Shown here one piece after another: positions 25,545 to 34,838 of a stretch of 64,000 bases of DNA. A model generated the notes under the pieces. It worked only from the letters and a program-made list of their open reading frames with translations, had not been told where the DNA came from and made no database searches. The stretch is from positions 1 through 64,000 of the forward strand of contig CAZUJF010000019.1 of the NCBI GenBank assembly GCA_964619955.1, in the 5' to 3' direction. Each line of letters begins with the position of its first letter. Positions within the stretch are counted from its first letter, which is position 1. Source of the stretch: JACQFK01 sp964619955. Its GTDB lineage: Bacteria > Planctomycetota > MHYJ01 > JACPRB01. Made by a program: the position numbers and the translations under genes.

Positions 25545-26167
25545 CTACGAGACCAGGAAGACCCGCGCGGGGGCGCCCTCGTTGCCGAGGATGCGGAGCG
25601 GACCGCAGAAGAACGTGTAGTCCCCGGGCGCCACGTCCGCGAGATAGAGGCCCTCGACGACGGTCACGCCGTTCCGTAGCAGCGCATGGTGCGCGGCGAA
25701 GTCCTTCGAGCCGAACTGCTCGATGCCCAGGCTGTCGATCCCGACCAGCTTGAGGCCCTTCGCGACGAGGAAGGCCGCCGCCTCCCCGCTGAGGTAGCAG
25801 AACTTGGGGTCGAACGCTCCGCCCTTCGCCCAATGTGCCGAGTTGCGGGTCTTGAAGAGCACACGTTCCACGCCGGTCCAGTCCAGCCCCTCGAGATCCT
25901 TCACCGCCACGCAGTCGCGATCCGGCAGGAAGATCAGCCGCGCGGGCCCGATGAGGTGCTCTTTCGGAACGGAGTCCATGCGGTAGCCGTCCGCCTCGAA
26001 GTGCCAGGGCGCGTCGATGTGCGTGCCGCAATGCGAGCCCAGCTCGAGACGCGTCTGGTTCACCGGCGCGCCATCCTTCCCCAGCACGTCGGTCACGATG
26101 CGCCGGAACGGGGGGTTGCCGGGCCAGACCGGCATGCCCTCGCGCAACGGCATGGAGACGTCGTGGA

Positions 26168-26171
<4 letters not shown>
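25545..26171 (-). CDS. Cyclase-family metal-dependent hydrolase
   Basis: A 208-residue protein of the cyclase/kynurenine-formamidase-like family (PF04199). The metal-binding signature SHCGTHIDAPWHF is intact, and DVSMPLREGMPVWPGNP is the usual N-terminal pattern. Members hydrolyse amide or lactone-like bonds. The GTG start at 26171 overlaps the stop of the dehydrogenase gene (GTGA). As last gene of a five-gene overlapping string it may open a ring or lactone product; that is inference from context. Confidence 0.8.
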
Positions 26172-27216
<1,045 letters not shown>

Positions 27217-27220
<4 letters not shown>

Positions 27221-27915
27221 TCCCCTTTCACGCGCCGCACGAACGTGCGGATGGTGTCGAACAGCTTGTCGGAATCCGCCCCGGGCTTGAGTTCGTAGTC
27301 GGCGACGGCGAGCGGCGCGCCGATGACGACGCACGCGGCGCCGAGCGCGGGGCACTGCGCCGCCTGGTCGATGGACAGCCCGCCCACCGCCTGGAGCGGC
27401 AGCTTCACGGCCGCGCGCACGGCCTTCAGGTCGGCGAGCGGGGACTTCCCCTTCTCCCAATGGCGCTCGTCGAGGCCCGTGTGCACGATGACGACGTCGA
27501 CCCCGAGCTCCTCCATACGGCGCGCCATCGCGACCTTGTCGGGGCAGAGCATGATGTCGCCCATGATGCAGCGGTCGAACTCCTTCGCCGCGCGGACCGC
27601 CTCGCGGATCGAGTGCTCGTGGGCCTGGCCCATGACCACGACGAAGGTGGCCCCGGCCTTGTACATCATCTCGGCCTCGAGGTAGCCGGCGTCCATGGTC
27701 TTGAGATCCGCGATGATCGGATGCTTCGGGTAGCGTTCGTGAAGAGCCCGGACCGCGTGCAGCCCCTCTCCCAGGATGAGCGGGGTGCCGACCTCCAGCC
27801 AGTCCACGCCGGCCTTCACGGCGATCTCCGCGGTCGGCAGCGCATCCGCGAGCGTCTGCAGGTCCAGCGAGAGCTGCACCTTGGGTTTGCCGTCGAAGAG
27901 CGAGGCTTTCATCAT
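27217..27915 (-). CDS. Hexulose-6-phosphate-synthase-like (OMPDC superfamily) enzyme
   Basis: A 232-residue TIM-barrel of the orotidine-phosphate decarboxylase suprafamily, closest by eye to 3-hexulose-6-phosphate synthase: LSLDLQTLADAL, LEVGTPLILGEGLHAV, IIADLKTMDAGYLEAEM (the DxKxxD metal/substrate motif) and VHTGLD. 3-keto-L-gulonate-6-phosphate decarboxylase is the main alternative. No 6-phospho-3-hexuloisomerase partner and no sugar kinase is nearby, so formaldehyde fixation is not obvious; a decarboxylation or retro-aldol step in sugar-acid breakdown fits the cluster better. The ATG at 27915 overlaps the SDR stop (ATGA). Confidence 0.75.
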
Positions 27916-28700
27916 TGCATCGGCTCCGTGTGTTGAGGGTGGCACATCGCCCCGAGCGGGAACTGCTCCAGATCCAGCACCTGGCCGCTGAAGGGCGCGC
28001 CTTTCGCGGAGACCAGGAAGAGGGCGGCCTCGGCGACCTCCGCCGGGCGGATCAGGCGTCCGATCGGGAGCCGCTTCCCCTCCTGGTCCAGGAAGTCGGA
28101 GGGGTGGCCCAGTTTCGCCATCATCGAGCGCTCGCCCTCGGTGTCGACCCAGCCCGGGGTCAGGCAGTAGACGCGGACGCGGGCGTACTTGAGCGCGTTG
28201 GCGAGGTTCTTCGAAGCGTTGACGAGGGCCGCCTTCGCGGCCGAGTAGACCAGCAGGTTCTGCCAGCCCAGGTGGGCGTTCACGCTCGAGATGTTGAGGA
28301 TGGATCCGCCGCGCGCCTTGAGCGACGCCAGCGCCTCCTGGGCCAGCAGCAGCGGGGCGCGCACGATGAGGTGCATCTGGCGGTCGAAGAGCTCCGGCGT
28401 GAAGTCCTCCAGCGAGGCCCGGTCGCTGAGGGCCGCGTTGTTGACGAGGATGTCGATCCCGCCGCAAAGGCGCAGCGTTTCGCGCATGAGCTTCCGGGTC
28501 TGCTCGACGTCGAGCAGGTCGGCGCCGAGAAAGAGCGCCCCACCGCCCAGCTCCGCGGCCAGCGCGCGGCCGCGCTCCTCGGGGAACCCCGTGACCACGA
28601 CGCGGGCCCCCTCCCGGGCGAAGACGCGGGCGAACGCGGCGCCGAGGCCGATGCAGCTGCCGGTGACGAGGGCGACCTTGCCCTCCAGTTCCCTACTCAT
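27912..28700 (-). CDS. Short-chain dehydrogenase/reductase
   Basis: A 262-residue classical SDR with the cofactor motif TGSCIGLG (residues 14-21), structural NNA, catalytic Ser in ISSVNAHLG and YSAAKAA (Tyr/Lys). The C-terminal segment is PAEVAEAALFLVSAKGAPFSGQVL. It overlaps the upstream isomerase by eight bases and the downstream gene by four, so translation of the group is probably coupled. Expected to oxidise or reduce a sugar-derived hydroxyl; the substrate is unknown. Confidence 0.88.
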   Translation of the reverse strand: MSRELEGKVALVTGSCIGLGAAFARVFAREGARVVVTGFPEERGRALAAELGGGALFLGADLLDVEQTRKLMRETLRLCGGIDILVNNAALSDRASLEDFTPELFDRQMHLIVRAPLLLAQEALASLKARGGSILNISSVNAHLGWQNLLVYSAAKAALVNASKNLANALKYARVRVYCLTPGWVDTEGERSMMAKLGHPSDFLDQEGKRLPIGRLIRPAEVAEAALFLVSAKGAPFSGQVLDLEQFPLGAMCHPQHTEPMQ

Positions 28701-29607
28701 CGCCGCCTCCGCCGAAGTGCTTCGCGAACTTCTCCCGGAGGAAGACGGCGCTGCGACGCAGGTTGTCGGTCCCGATCTCGACGGTCGGCCCCTCCCCGTC
28801 TTCGATGCTGACCCAGCCGGAGTAGCCCGCCTTTGCCATCGTGGAGAAGATGCGGTCGTAGTCGTTGAGCCCCTGTCCGATCACCCCGTGTTTCACGATC
28901 TTCGCGTAGCCGTAGAGAGGGTCGGCCGCGAAGCGCCGCAGGTCCTCGATCGTGCCGCCCTCGAGATAGCGGTCCGACGCCTGCATGGTCGCCACGCGCG
29001 GCATCACGCGCTCGAGCAGCGCGTAGGGGTCCTCTCCCGCGACGACGGCGTTGGAGGGGTCGTACTGCGCCTTGAGCCAGGGGGAGTTCACGGCATCGAG
29101 GATGGCGAGATAACGCCGGTGGCTCTGGGCGAACTCCGGATACTCCCAGAGCCCGTCCTTGTAGTGATTCTCCATGCACATGACCACGCCGGCCTTCTCC
29201 GCCTCGGGCGCCAGCTGCCAGAGGCAGTCGATGACCCATTTGAGCGCCTCCGCCTCGTTGAGGCCGGGCCGGTTCTGGCCGGAGAGCACGCGGCAGTATT
29301 TGCCGCCCAGCTCCGCCGTGACCCGGAACATCTCGCGGGTGCGCTCCACCTCGCGTTTGCGGTCCGCGGGGTCCGGCTGCGTGAAGTCGGGCGAGTTGCA
29401 GAACATCGGAAGGACGAGGCCGCGGGAGGCCGCCGCCTTCCGGACGCGGGCGAGGAAGGCGGAGTCGAAGGAGTCGAGGAAGCGGGGATAGAGTTCGACG
29501 CCGTCCAGGTCCAGGCTCGCCGCGATGTCGATCCACTGAAAGACCGTCATGCGACGCGCCACGAGGTCGTCGAAGAAGCCCTTGGGGAAGGCCGCCAGCA
29601 AAGGCAT
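28693..29607 (-). CDS. Sugar phosphate isomerase/epimerase-type TIM barrel
   Basis: A 304-residue protein of the xylose-isomerase-like TIM-barrel family (IolE/Hyi/UxuA-like). Typical elements are DLDGVELYPRFL, metal ligand regions MCMENHYK, QYDPSNAVV, and VSIEDGEG at the end. No signal peptide, unlike the relative at 33950. It begins four bases after the kinase stop and leads the five overlapping catabolic genes. The reaction could be isomerisation, epimerisation or dehydration of a sugar or inosose. Confidence 0.78.
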   Translation of the reverse strand: MPLLAAFPKGFFDDLVARRMTVFQWIDIAASLDLDGVELYPRFLDSFDSAFLARVRKAAASRGLVLPMFCNSPDFTQPDPADRKREVERTREMFRVTAELGGKYCRVLSGQNRPGLNEAEALKWVIDCLWQLAPEAEKAGVVMCMENHYKDGLWEYPEFAQSHRRYLAILDAVNSPWLKAQYDPSNAVVAGEDPYALLERVMPRVATMQASDRYLEGGTIEDLRRFAADPLYGYAKIVKHGVIGQGLNDYDRIFSTMAKAGYSGWVSIEDGEGPTVEIGTDNLRRSAVFLREKFAKHFGGGGDE

Positions 29608-29611
29608 GGCG

Positions 29612-31597
29612 CTACGCGCGCTCCGGCCCTTCCGAGGTCACCCGGGGGGCCCTCTTGCCGAGGTCGCCGAGGGCCACGCGGAGTTCATCCAGGTCCCTCA
29701 GGGCGGAGTCGTAGAGCGCCGGGCCGATCTTGTCCCGCTCGATGGTCTTCAGGTTCCGCTGGGCGGTGTCGACCTGCTGGAGCAGTTCCGCGACGCGGGC
29801 GGTCTCGACCGCCTCGCCCTTGCCGTAGCGGTCGTGCAGTTCGCGATAACGCTCCTGGATCTTGTCGACGAGCGATTTCCGGAGCGCGTTGAAAAGGTCC
29901 ACGAACGCGCGATGCTGGGAGTCGTAGGGCTCGGAAAGGCGGCGGTAGCGCGTATGCACGTCCGCATAGGCGTCCTTCGGAAGCAGCTCGAGGCACTTCG
30001 ACGCGGCGTCCAGCGCCGATCCCGCGTCGGGAAAACGCTGCGCCCCCGCATGCTGCTCGGCCAGCGCCAGCAGCGATTCCGCCTCGTGGCGGGCGCTGGC
30101 GCGCGAGAAGGCCTTCTCAAGATTATCGACGTCCGCCCGGAGCGACTCGCGTCCCGCCGGCAGCGTCGTCATCTCGCGGCGGATGAGTTCGAGCGCCTTG
30201 CGGGCCTCGAGGTAGGATTTCTTCTCGAGCAGGGACCAGGCCTCCTGGACGCGCGCCTGCAGGTCGACGTAGTGGAGCTGCGTGCCGAGGACGTGCTCCT
30301 CCCAGGCCAGTTCCTTCTTCCGGACGCGGGTCTGCCGCAGCGCCTCCTCGAGTTCCGTGGGGCTGCCGGGCAGGCTCGCGGTCGTCACCTCAAAGGTCCC
30401 CTTGCCGATGATCGCGTCCAGCTGGACGCGGAACTCGTCGATGGTCCAGCGCTTCTCGGAGTCCTTCTCCCGTCCGATCTCGATCAGCGCCTCGAACTCC
30501 CTCGAAAGCTGCGGGATGAAATCGCGCACGGCCGTGGGATGGCGCCGGGTGGGATCCAGGAGCCACTGGAAGACCTTCTCGTAGTCGAGGCCCTCGTAGG
30601 CGGCATGACCGGTGACGGCTTCGAAGACGATCGTGGCGAGCGCGTAGACGTCGGCGGCGGGGGTGATGGGGCCCTCGGCCTTCGCCTGCTCGGGGGCCAT
30701 GTAGCGCGGGGTGCCGACGCGCATGCCGGACATCGTGAGGGCCTGCGTGGCGGATCCGTCGGTCCACTTCCCGATGCCGAAATCCATGAGGATGGCGCGC
30801 TGGTCGTCCTTGCGGATCATCACGTTCTGGGGCTTGAGGTCGCGGTGGATGATCCCGCGGTCGTGGCAGTATTGCAGGGCGTCGGCGATCTGCCGTCCCA
30901 GCTCGGCGGCCTTCGCGAGGGGCAGCCGGTGGTCCTTGTGCCGGCGCAGATAGGCGTCGAGCGTCTCGCCCTCGATGTACTCGAGGAGGAGGCACCACCC
31001 CATCGTGGCATCCTTGACGAGCCCGAAGCGGCGGACGATGCCGTCGTGCCGGAGGGCGCGCAGCAGGTCGTTCTCGCGGATGAAGCGCCGCACCGAGTCG
31101 GCGACGATCTTCTGGTCGAGCTCGGGGTCGTTCTCGACGGGGGGCCGCAGGACCTTGATGGCGATGATGCGGTCCTCGTCGAGGAGCGGATCGATGAGAT
31201 TCAGCAGGTCGCGATATTCATCCTGGGCCTGGGCGCGGTCCTGGCGCCGGCGCTGGAGATAGTCGCTCCAGAGGCGCTCGGCCGCGTCGTAGACGCGTTT
31301 GCGGGCCGCCGGATCCGTGATGGGGGTGGGCAGCCAGCCCTTGGCCTCGTCCTTGGGGGGCTCCTGGAAGGGGATGTCGTCCAGGCCGAGCCATCTCGGG
31401 CTCTCCTCGCCCCACACGATGCGCTCGGCGAGCAGCCCCACGGGGTTGAGGATCTTGCCGACGTAGACCTGGCCGAACGCGCCCTCCGCGATGGGCTCTG
31501 GGGTGAGCACCGCGATGCGGTTCTTGAGGACGATGGGCTCCGGGGCCGGCGGCGGATCGCCTCCGGGCGGAGTCGCCTTTTTCGAGGTGTCGGCCAT
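29612..31597 (-). CDS. Ser/Thr protein kinase with helical C-terminus
   Basis: A 661-residue soluble kinase. The glycine loop is AEGAFGQVY near residue 39, the catalytic lysine IAIKVL near 145, HRDLKPQN near 250, then DFG and MAPEQ. About 95 residues, including ESPRWLGLDDIPF and a charged helix, separate the glycine loop from the lysine, an unusually large N-lobe insertion. Residues from about 410 form long charged helices that look like coiled coil, with no membrane segment. It sits four bases upstream of the catabolic genes and 83 bases after the dehydratase gene on the same strand. A near-leaderless promoter precedes it. Confidence 0.85.
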   Translation of the reverse strand: MADTSKKATPPGGDPPPAPEPIVLKNRIAVLTPEPIAEGAFGQVYVGKILNPVGLLAERIVWGEESPRWLGLDDIPFQEPPKDEAKGWLPTPITDPAARKRVYDAAERLWSDYLQRRRQDRAQAQDEYRDLLNLIDPLLDEDRIIAIKVLRPPVENDPELDQKIVADSVRRFIRENDLLRALRHDGIVRRFGLVKDATMGWCLLLEYIEGETLDAYLRRHKDHRLPLAKAAELGRQIADALQYCHDRGIIHRDLKPQNVMIRKDDQRAILMDFGIGKWTDGSATQALTMSGMRVGTPRYMAPEQAKAEGPITPAADVYALATIVFEAVTGHAAYEGLDYEKVFQWLLDPTRRHPTAVRDFIPQLSREFEALIEIGREKDSEKRWTIDEFRVQLDAIIGKGTFEVTTASLPGSPTELEEALRQTRVRKKELAWEEHVLGTQLHYVDLQARVQEAWSLLEKKSYLEARKALELIRREMTTLPAGRESLRADVDNLEKAFSRASARHEAESLLALAEQHAGAQRFPDAGSALDAASKCLELLPKDAYADVHTRYRRLSEPYDSQHRAFVDLFNALRKSLVDKIQERYRELHDRYGKGEAVETARVAELLQQVDTAQRNLKTIERDKIGPALYDSALRDLDELRVALGDLGKRAPRVTSEGPERA

Positions 31598-31607
31598 GAG
31601 GGGGGGA

Positions 31608-31616
31608 ATTATACCA
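31608..31616 (-). promoter_or_regulatory. Extended -10 promoter of the kinase gene
   Basis: On the minus strand TGGTATAAT (31616-31608) is a perfect extended -10 element. The kinase ATG begins only 10 bases further on, leaving a very short or absent 5' untranslated region. No Shine-Dalgarno is seen in the C-rich gap. Confidence 0.6.
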
Positions 31617-31644
31617 GAATGAAGAATGGAGAATGAGGAATGAA
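31617..31644. repeat. Heptanucleotide tandem repeat (GAATGRR)x4
   Basis: Four tandem seven-base units, GAATGAA, GAATGGA, GAATGAG and GAATGAA, lie directly upstream of the extended -10 box, where the -35 region would be. Copy-number change here could alter kinase expression. Confidence 0.75.
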
Positions 31645-31680
31645 GCGGGGCGTCGAGACAGGCCGCTCCGGCGGTACCCG

Positions 31681-32886
31681 TCACCGGACCACCGCCTTGC
31701 GGCGCGGGCGGGCCTTGGGCCGCGGAGCGCCTTCCCCGGCCGACTGCCGCCGATGCCAGTCCTCCCTGAAGAGATTGAAGGTCTCCTCCTTCGGCGGATG
31801 CTCCCGGATGAAGTCCTCGTTCAGCGTCACCCCCAGGCCCGGCCCGCCCGGCAGCGCGAAACAGCCGTCCTTCACCTCGGGGTACCCCGGTCCGGACGCC
31901 GCCTGCTTCACCCAGGAATCCACGAAATCGTTGAAGTGCTCCTGGATCTTGAAGTTCGGGCAGCTCGCGGCGAGGTGCAGGCAGGCCGCGGTGCTCACCG
32001 GGCCGCCCGTGTTGTGCGGCGCGAACGTCACGTACGACGCGTCCGCCATCGCCGCCATCTTCCTGCCCTCGGAGATCCCGCACGAAAGCGTGATGTCCGT
32101 CTGCAGGACGTCCGCCGCGCCCAGTTCCAGGAGCCGCCGCGTCTCGTGCCGCGTGTGGATCCGCTCCCCGGTCGCGATCGGAAGGGTGATCTTTTCCGCC
32201 GCCTTCGCGAGCGCCTCCAGGTTATCCGCCGGCACCGGCTCCTCCAGCCAGGAGGGCCTGAACGGCTCGAGGTCGCGGGCGAGGTCGACCGCCGTCGCCG
32301 GGCTGAAGCGCCCGTGCATCTCGACCAGGATCTCCACGTCCGGCCCGACCGCCCCGCGGATCGCCTCAATCAGCCCGATCGAGCGGCTCTTCTCGGCCCG
32401 CTCCATCTCGTAGAAGCCCGCCCCGAAGGGGTCGACCTTGAGCGCGCGGTAGCCCCGGGCGACGACCTTCCTCGCCGCCGCCTGGAACGCCTCCGGCGTG
32501 CGCTCGACCGTGTACCAGCCGTTCGCGTACGCCTTGATCCGGTCGCGCACCGCGCCGCCCAGAAGCCGGTACACCGGCTGGCCCAGCGCCTTCCCGATGA
32601 TGTCCCAGCAGGCCATCTCGACCAGGGCGATGCCCGCCCCGCTGATGTCGTTCACCCGGAGGAAATCGTCGACGAACGCCCGCTGCACGAGCCGTTCGAT
32701 GTCGAACGGGTCGCTGCCCAGGACGTGGCGCTTCCCGATCTGTTTGAGATACCCGAGGACCGCGTCGGTCCGGATCGAGCGCACCTCGGAGACCCCGACC
32801 AGACCCTCGTCGGTCTCGACCTTCAGGAACGTCAGATTGCGCCAGGGCGTCCCCAGCACCATCGGGGTCAGCTTCGAGATCTTCAT
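31681..32886 (-). CDS. Enolase-superfamily sugar acid dehydratase (MR/MLE type)
   Basis: A 401-residue mandelate racemase/muconate lactonizing enzyme-type protein, most like galactonate or other aldonate dehydratases. It shows the N-terminal capping domain, the barrel lysine region ALKVDPFGAGF, metal ligands in ILVEMHGRFS and WLEEPVP, then IATGERIHTRHE and FAPHNTGGPVST. A basic tail (PKARPRRK) is extra. The ATG at 32886 follows a GGAGGA site. It is divergent from an AraC regulator and upstream of the kinase and catabolic genes, which makes sugar-acid dehydration the best guess for its role. Confidence 0.85.
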   Translation of the reverse strand: MKISKLTPMVLGTPWRNLTFLKVETDEGLVGVSEVRSIRTDAVLGYLKQIGKRHVLGSDPFDIERLVQRAFVDDFLRVNDISGAGIALVEMACWDIIGKALGQPVYRLLGGAVRDRIKAYANGWYTVERTPEAFQAAARKVVARGYRALKVDPFGAGFYEMERAEKSRSIGLIEAIRGAVGPDVEILVEMHGRFSPATAVDLARDLEPFRPSWLEEPVPADNLEALAKAAEKITLPIATGERIHTRHETRRLLELGAADVLQTDITLSCGISEGRKMAAMADASYVTFAPHNTGGPVSTAACLHLAASCPNFKIQEHFNDFVDSWVKQAASGPGYPEVKDGCFALPGGPGLGVTLNEDFIREHPPKEETFNLFREDWHRRQSAGEGAPRPKARPRRKAVVR

Positions 32887-33004
32887 CGCTTCCTCCGCTT
32901 CTATAACAAGCCCGGCGCCCCGCCTCCCGTCTCCCGGCGGAAAACAGGCCCGCAAGGATCGGAAAGTATCGTCTTCTGATCGGTTCAGCGTGTATGCTCC
33001 GGCT
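32887..33004. promoter_or_regulatory. Divergent control region dehydratase/AraC
   Basis: This 118-base gap holds both promoters. For the regulator, TATGCT at 32993-32998 ends six bases before the ATG with no Shine-Dalgarno, a leaderless layout. For the dehydratase, TTATAG and a GGAGGA ribosome site are on the minus strand. The AraC protein most likely binds here, but no obvious direct repeat pair was found. Confidence 0.45.
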
Positions 33005-33871
33005 ATGGCCGTGCGCGCGCTGATCGAGAAGCTGCTGCCTCCGCCGGGGTCCTCGTTCATCCACCAGACGAGGCGGGAGCCGGTGTACGGGGTCTTCTGG
33101 CATTTCCACCCCGAGTACCAGCTGACGCTCGTGCTTCGGGGCCGGGGGAAGCGCTTCGTCGGCGACCACATCGCGCGCTTCCAGGAGGGGGATCTGGTCC
33201 TGACCGGCCCCAACCTGCCGCACATGTGGTGCTCGTCGCGCCGGAGGATCCCCGGGGCGGGCTCCGAGGAGACCGTCATCCTCCAGTTTCCGGAATCCCT
33301 GTTTGGGGGGCGCTTCCTCGACCTGCCGGAGATGTCGGCGGTGCGGCGCCTGCTGGAAGGCTCCCGGCGGGGCCTCTCGTTCGGCGCCTCGACCCGGCTG
33401 AAAGTCTCCCCCCTGATGCGGCGCTTAGGCCGTCAGCGGGGCGTCGCGCGGCTGATCGGGCTGCTCGAGATCCTGCGCCTGCTCTCCCAGTCGTCCGGCG
33501 GACGGCCCCTGGCCAGCGGGGCGTTCCTGCCGCGGGTCGCGTCGGCCGATCGCGACCGGATCGACCGCATCTGCCGTCACCTGGCGGAGCACTCGGCCCG
33601 CACGGTCCGGCTCGCCTCCACGGCGGCGTTCGCGCACATGAGCGTCCCCGCCTTCACGCGCTTTTTCCGGAAGTGCACCGGCAAGAGCATGGTCGGGTAC
33701 CTGACGGAACTCCGCCTGGGCGCCGCCTGCCGGCTGCTGCTCGAAAGCGACCGGACCGTCGAGCAGGTCTCGCGCGAGTCGGGCTTCCACAACCTCTCCA
33801 ACTTCAACCGGAGATTCCGGCGCCTCAAGGGCATGAGCCCCCGCGAATTCCGGCGGCAATTCGGGTCGTGA
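33005..33871 (+). CDS. AraC-family regulator with cupin sensor
   Basis: A 288-residue regulator. The N-terminal cupin (VFWHFHPEYQLTLVLRGRG, GDHIARFQEGDLVLTGPNLPH) is of the sugar-sensing AraC kind. The C-terminal 100 residues hold the two helix-turn-helix motifs, with TRFFRKCTGKSMVGYL and the closing VSRESGFHNLSNFNRRFRRL. The ATG at 33005 is chosen because the cupin begins at once and a -10 box sits six bases upstream. It probably controls the divergent dehydratase/kinase/catabolic genes in response to a sugar or sugar acid. Confidence 0.88.
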   Translation: MAVRALIEKLLPPPGSSFIHQTRREPVYGVFWHFHPEYQLTLVLRGRGKRFVGDHIARFQEGDLVLTGPNLPHMWCSSRRRIPGAGSEETVILQFPESLFGGRFLDLPEMSAVRRLLEGSRRGLSFGASTRLKVSPLMRRLGRQRGVARLIGLLEILRLLSQSSGGRPLASGAFLPRVASADRDRIDRICRHLAEHSARTVRLASTAAFAHMSVPAFTRFFRKCTGKSMVGYLTELRLGAACRLLLESDRTVEQVSRESGFHNLSNFNRRFRRLKGMSPREFRRQFGS

Positions 33872-33900
33872 GCGGGACGGAGATTTTCCCCGGTACTCCG

Positions 33901-33928
33901 TTGCCCCGGCGGCCTCCGGGCCTATAAG
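33901..33928 (+). promoter_or_regulatory. Promoter of the secreted isomerase gene
   Basis: TTGCCC (33901-33906) and TATAAG (33923-33928) are separated by 16 bases, 21 bases before the ATG at 33950. The gap contains a GGAGA ribosome site. Confidence 0.5.
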
Positions 33929-33949
33929 GAACGTAGCCGGAGAAACGAC

Positions 33950-34813
33950 ATGATCGACCGACGCCCTTTCGTCCTGATCCTCGCCGCCCTCGCGTCCTGC
34001 ACGGGAACCGCCCCCCAGGGCGGACCCGGCCGCCTCGAGTCCCCCGTGGGCCTCCAGCTCTACAGCCTCCGGAACCAGTTCAAGGCGGACGGCGTCGCCG
34101 CCACGCTCGACCGGGTGAAGGCTTGGGGCATCCGCGAGGTCGAACTCGCCGGAACGTACGAGCTGCCGCCCGAGCGCTTCAAGGCCATGCTCGACGAGCG
34201 CGGCCTCGTCCCCGTCAGCGGGCATTTCTCCTACGACCGCTACAAGAAGGACCCCGAGGGGGTCGCGCGCGACGCGAAGGCCCTCGGCTTGAAGTACGCG
34301 GGCTGCGCCTGGATCGGCCACCAGCCGCCCTTCTCGGAGGCCGCCTGCCGCGACGCGATCGCCGTCTTCAACAAGGCGGGCGAGATCCTCGCCCGCGAAG
34401 GGATCCGCCTCTTCTACCACATCCACGGCTACGAGTTCCTCCCGCACGGGGACGGCACCCTTTTCGACCTCTTCATGAAGGAGACCCGTGCGGAGCACGT
34501 CTCCGTCCAGCTCGACACCCTCTGGGCCTTCCTCCCCGGCCAGGACATCGCCGCCCTCCTCCGCAAGCACGGCTCCCGCTGGGTCTCCCTGCACCTGAAG
34601 GATCTGAAGCACGGCGTGGCCCGCGGGGTCCACACCGGCAAGACCGACGTGGAGCACGACGTGACGCTCGGGACCGGGCAGATGGACTGGACCGCGATCC
34701 TGCGCGCCGCCCGCGAGGCGGGCGTGAAGCACTACTTCATCGAGGACGAGTCGTCGCGCAGCGCCGGGCAGATCCCGGAGACGAAGCGCTTCCTCGAGTC
34801 GCTGCGCTGGTAG
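33950..34813 (+). CDS. Secreted sugar isomerase/epimerase-like lipoprotein
   Basis: A 287-residue xylose-isomerase-like TIM barrel preceded by a lipoprotein signal (LAALASC). Visible elements: GLQLYSLRNQFKADG, REVELAGTYELPPE, YHIHGYEFLPHGDG, VQLDTLWAFLPG, SLHLKDLKHG and the terminal FIEDESSRSAGQIPETKR. The family is common and greatly expanded in planctomycetes, often exported and probably acting on oligosaccharides or 3-keto sugars. It follows the AraC gene by 78 bases with its own promoter. The substrate is unknown. Confidence 0.8.
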   Translation: MIDRRPFVLILAALASCTGTAPQGGPGRLESPVGLQLYSLRNQFKADGVAATLDRVKAWGIREVELAGTYELPPERFKAMLDERGLVPVSGHFSYDRYKKDPEGVARDAKALGLKYAGCAWIGHQPPFSEAACRDAIAVFNKAGEILAREGIRLFYHIHGYEFLPHGDGTLFDLFMKETRAEHVSVQLDTLWAFLPGQDIAALLRKHGSRWVSLHLKDLKHGVARGVHTGKTDVEHDVTLGTGQMDWTAILRAAREAGVKHYFIEDESSRSAGQIPETKRFLESLRW

Positions 34814-34838
34814 CGGCCCCGGAATCCGGAGCCCGCCC

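Noticed and set aside
31617..31644. A CRISPR-like array
   Set aside because: The units are seven bases in direct tandem with no spacers, so it is a microsatellite.
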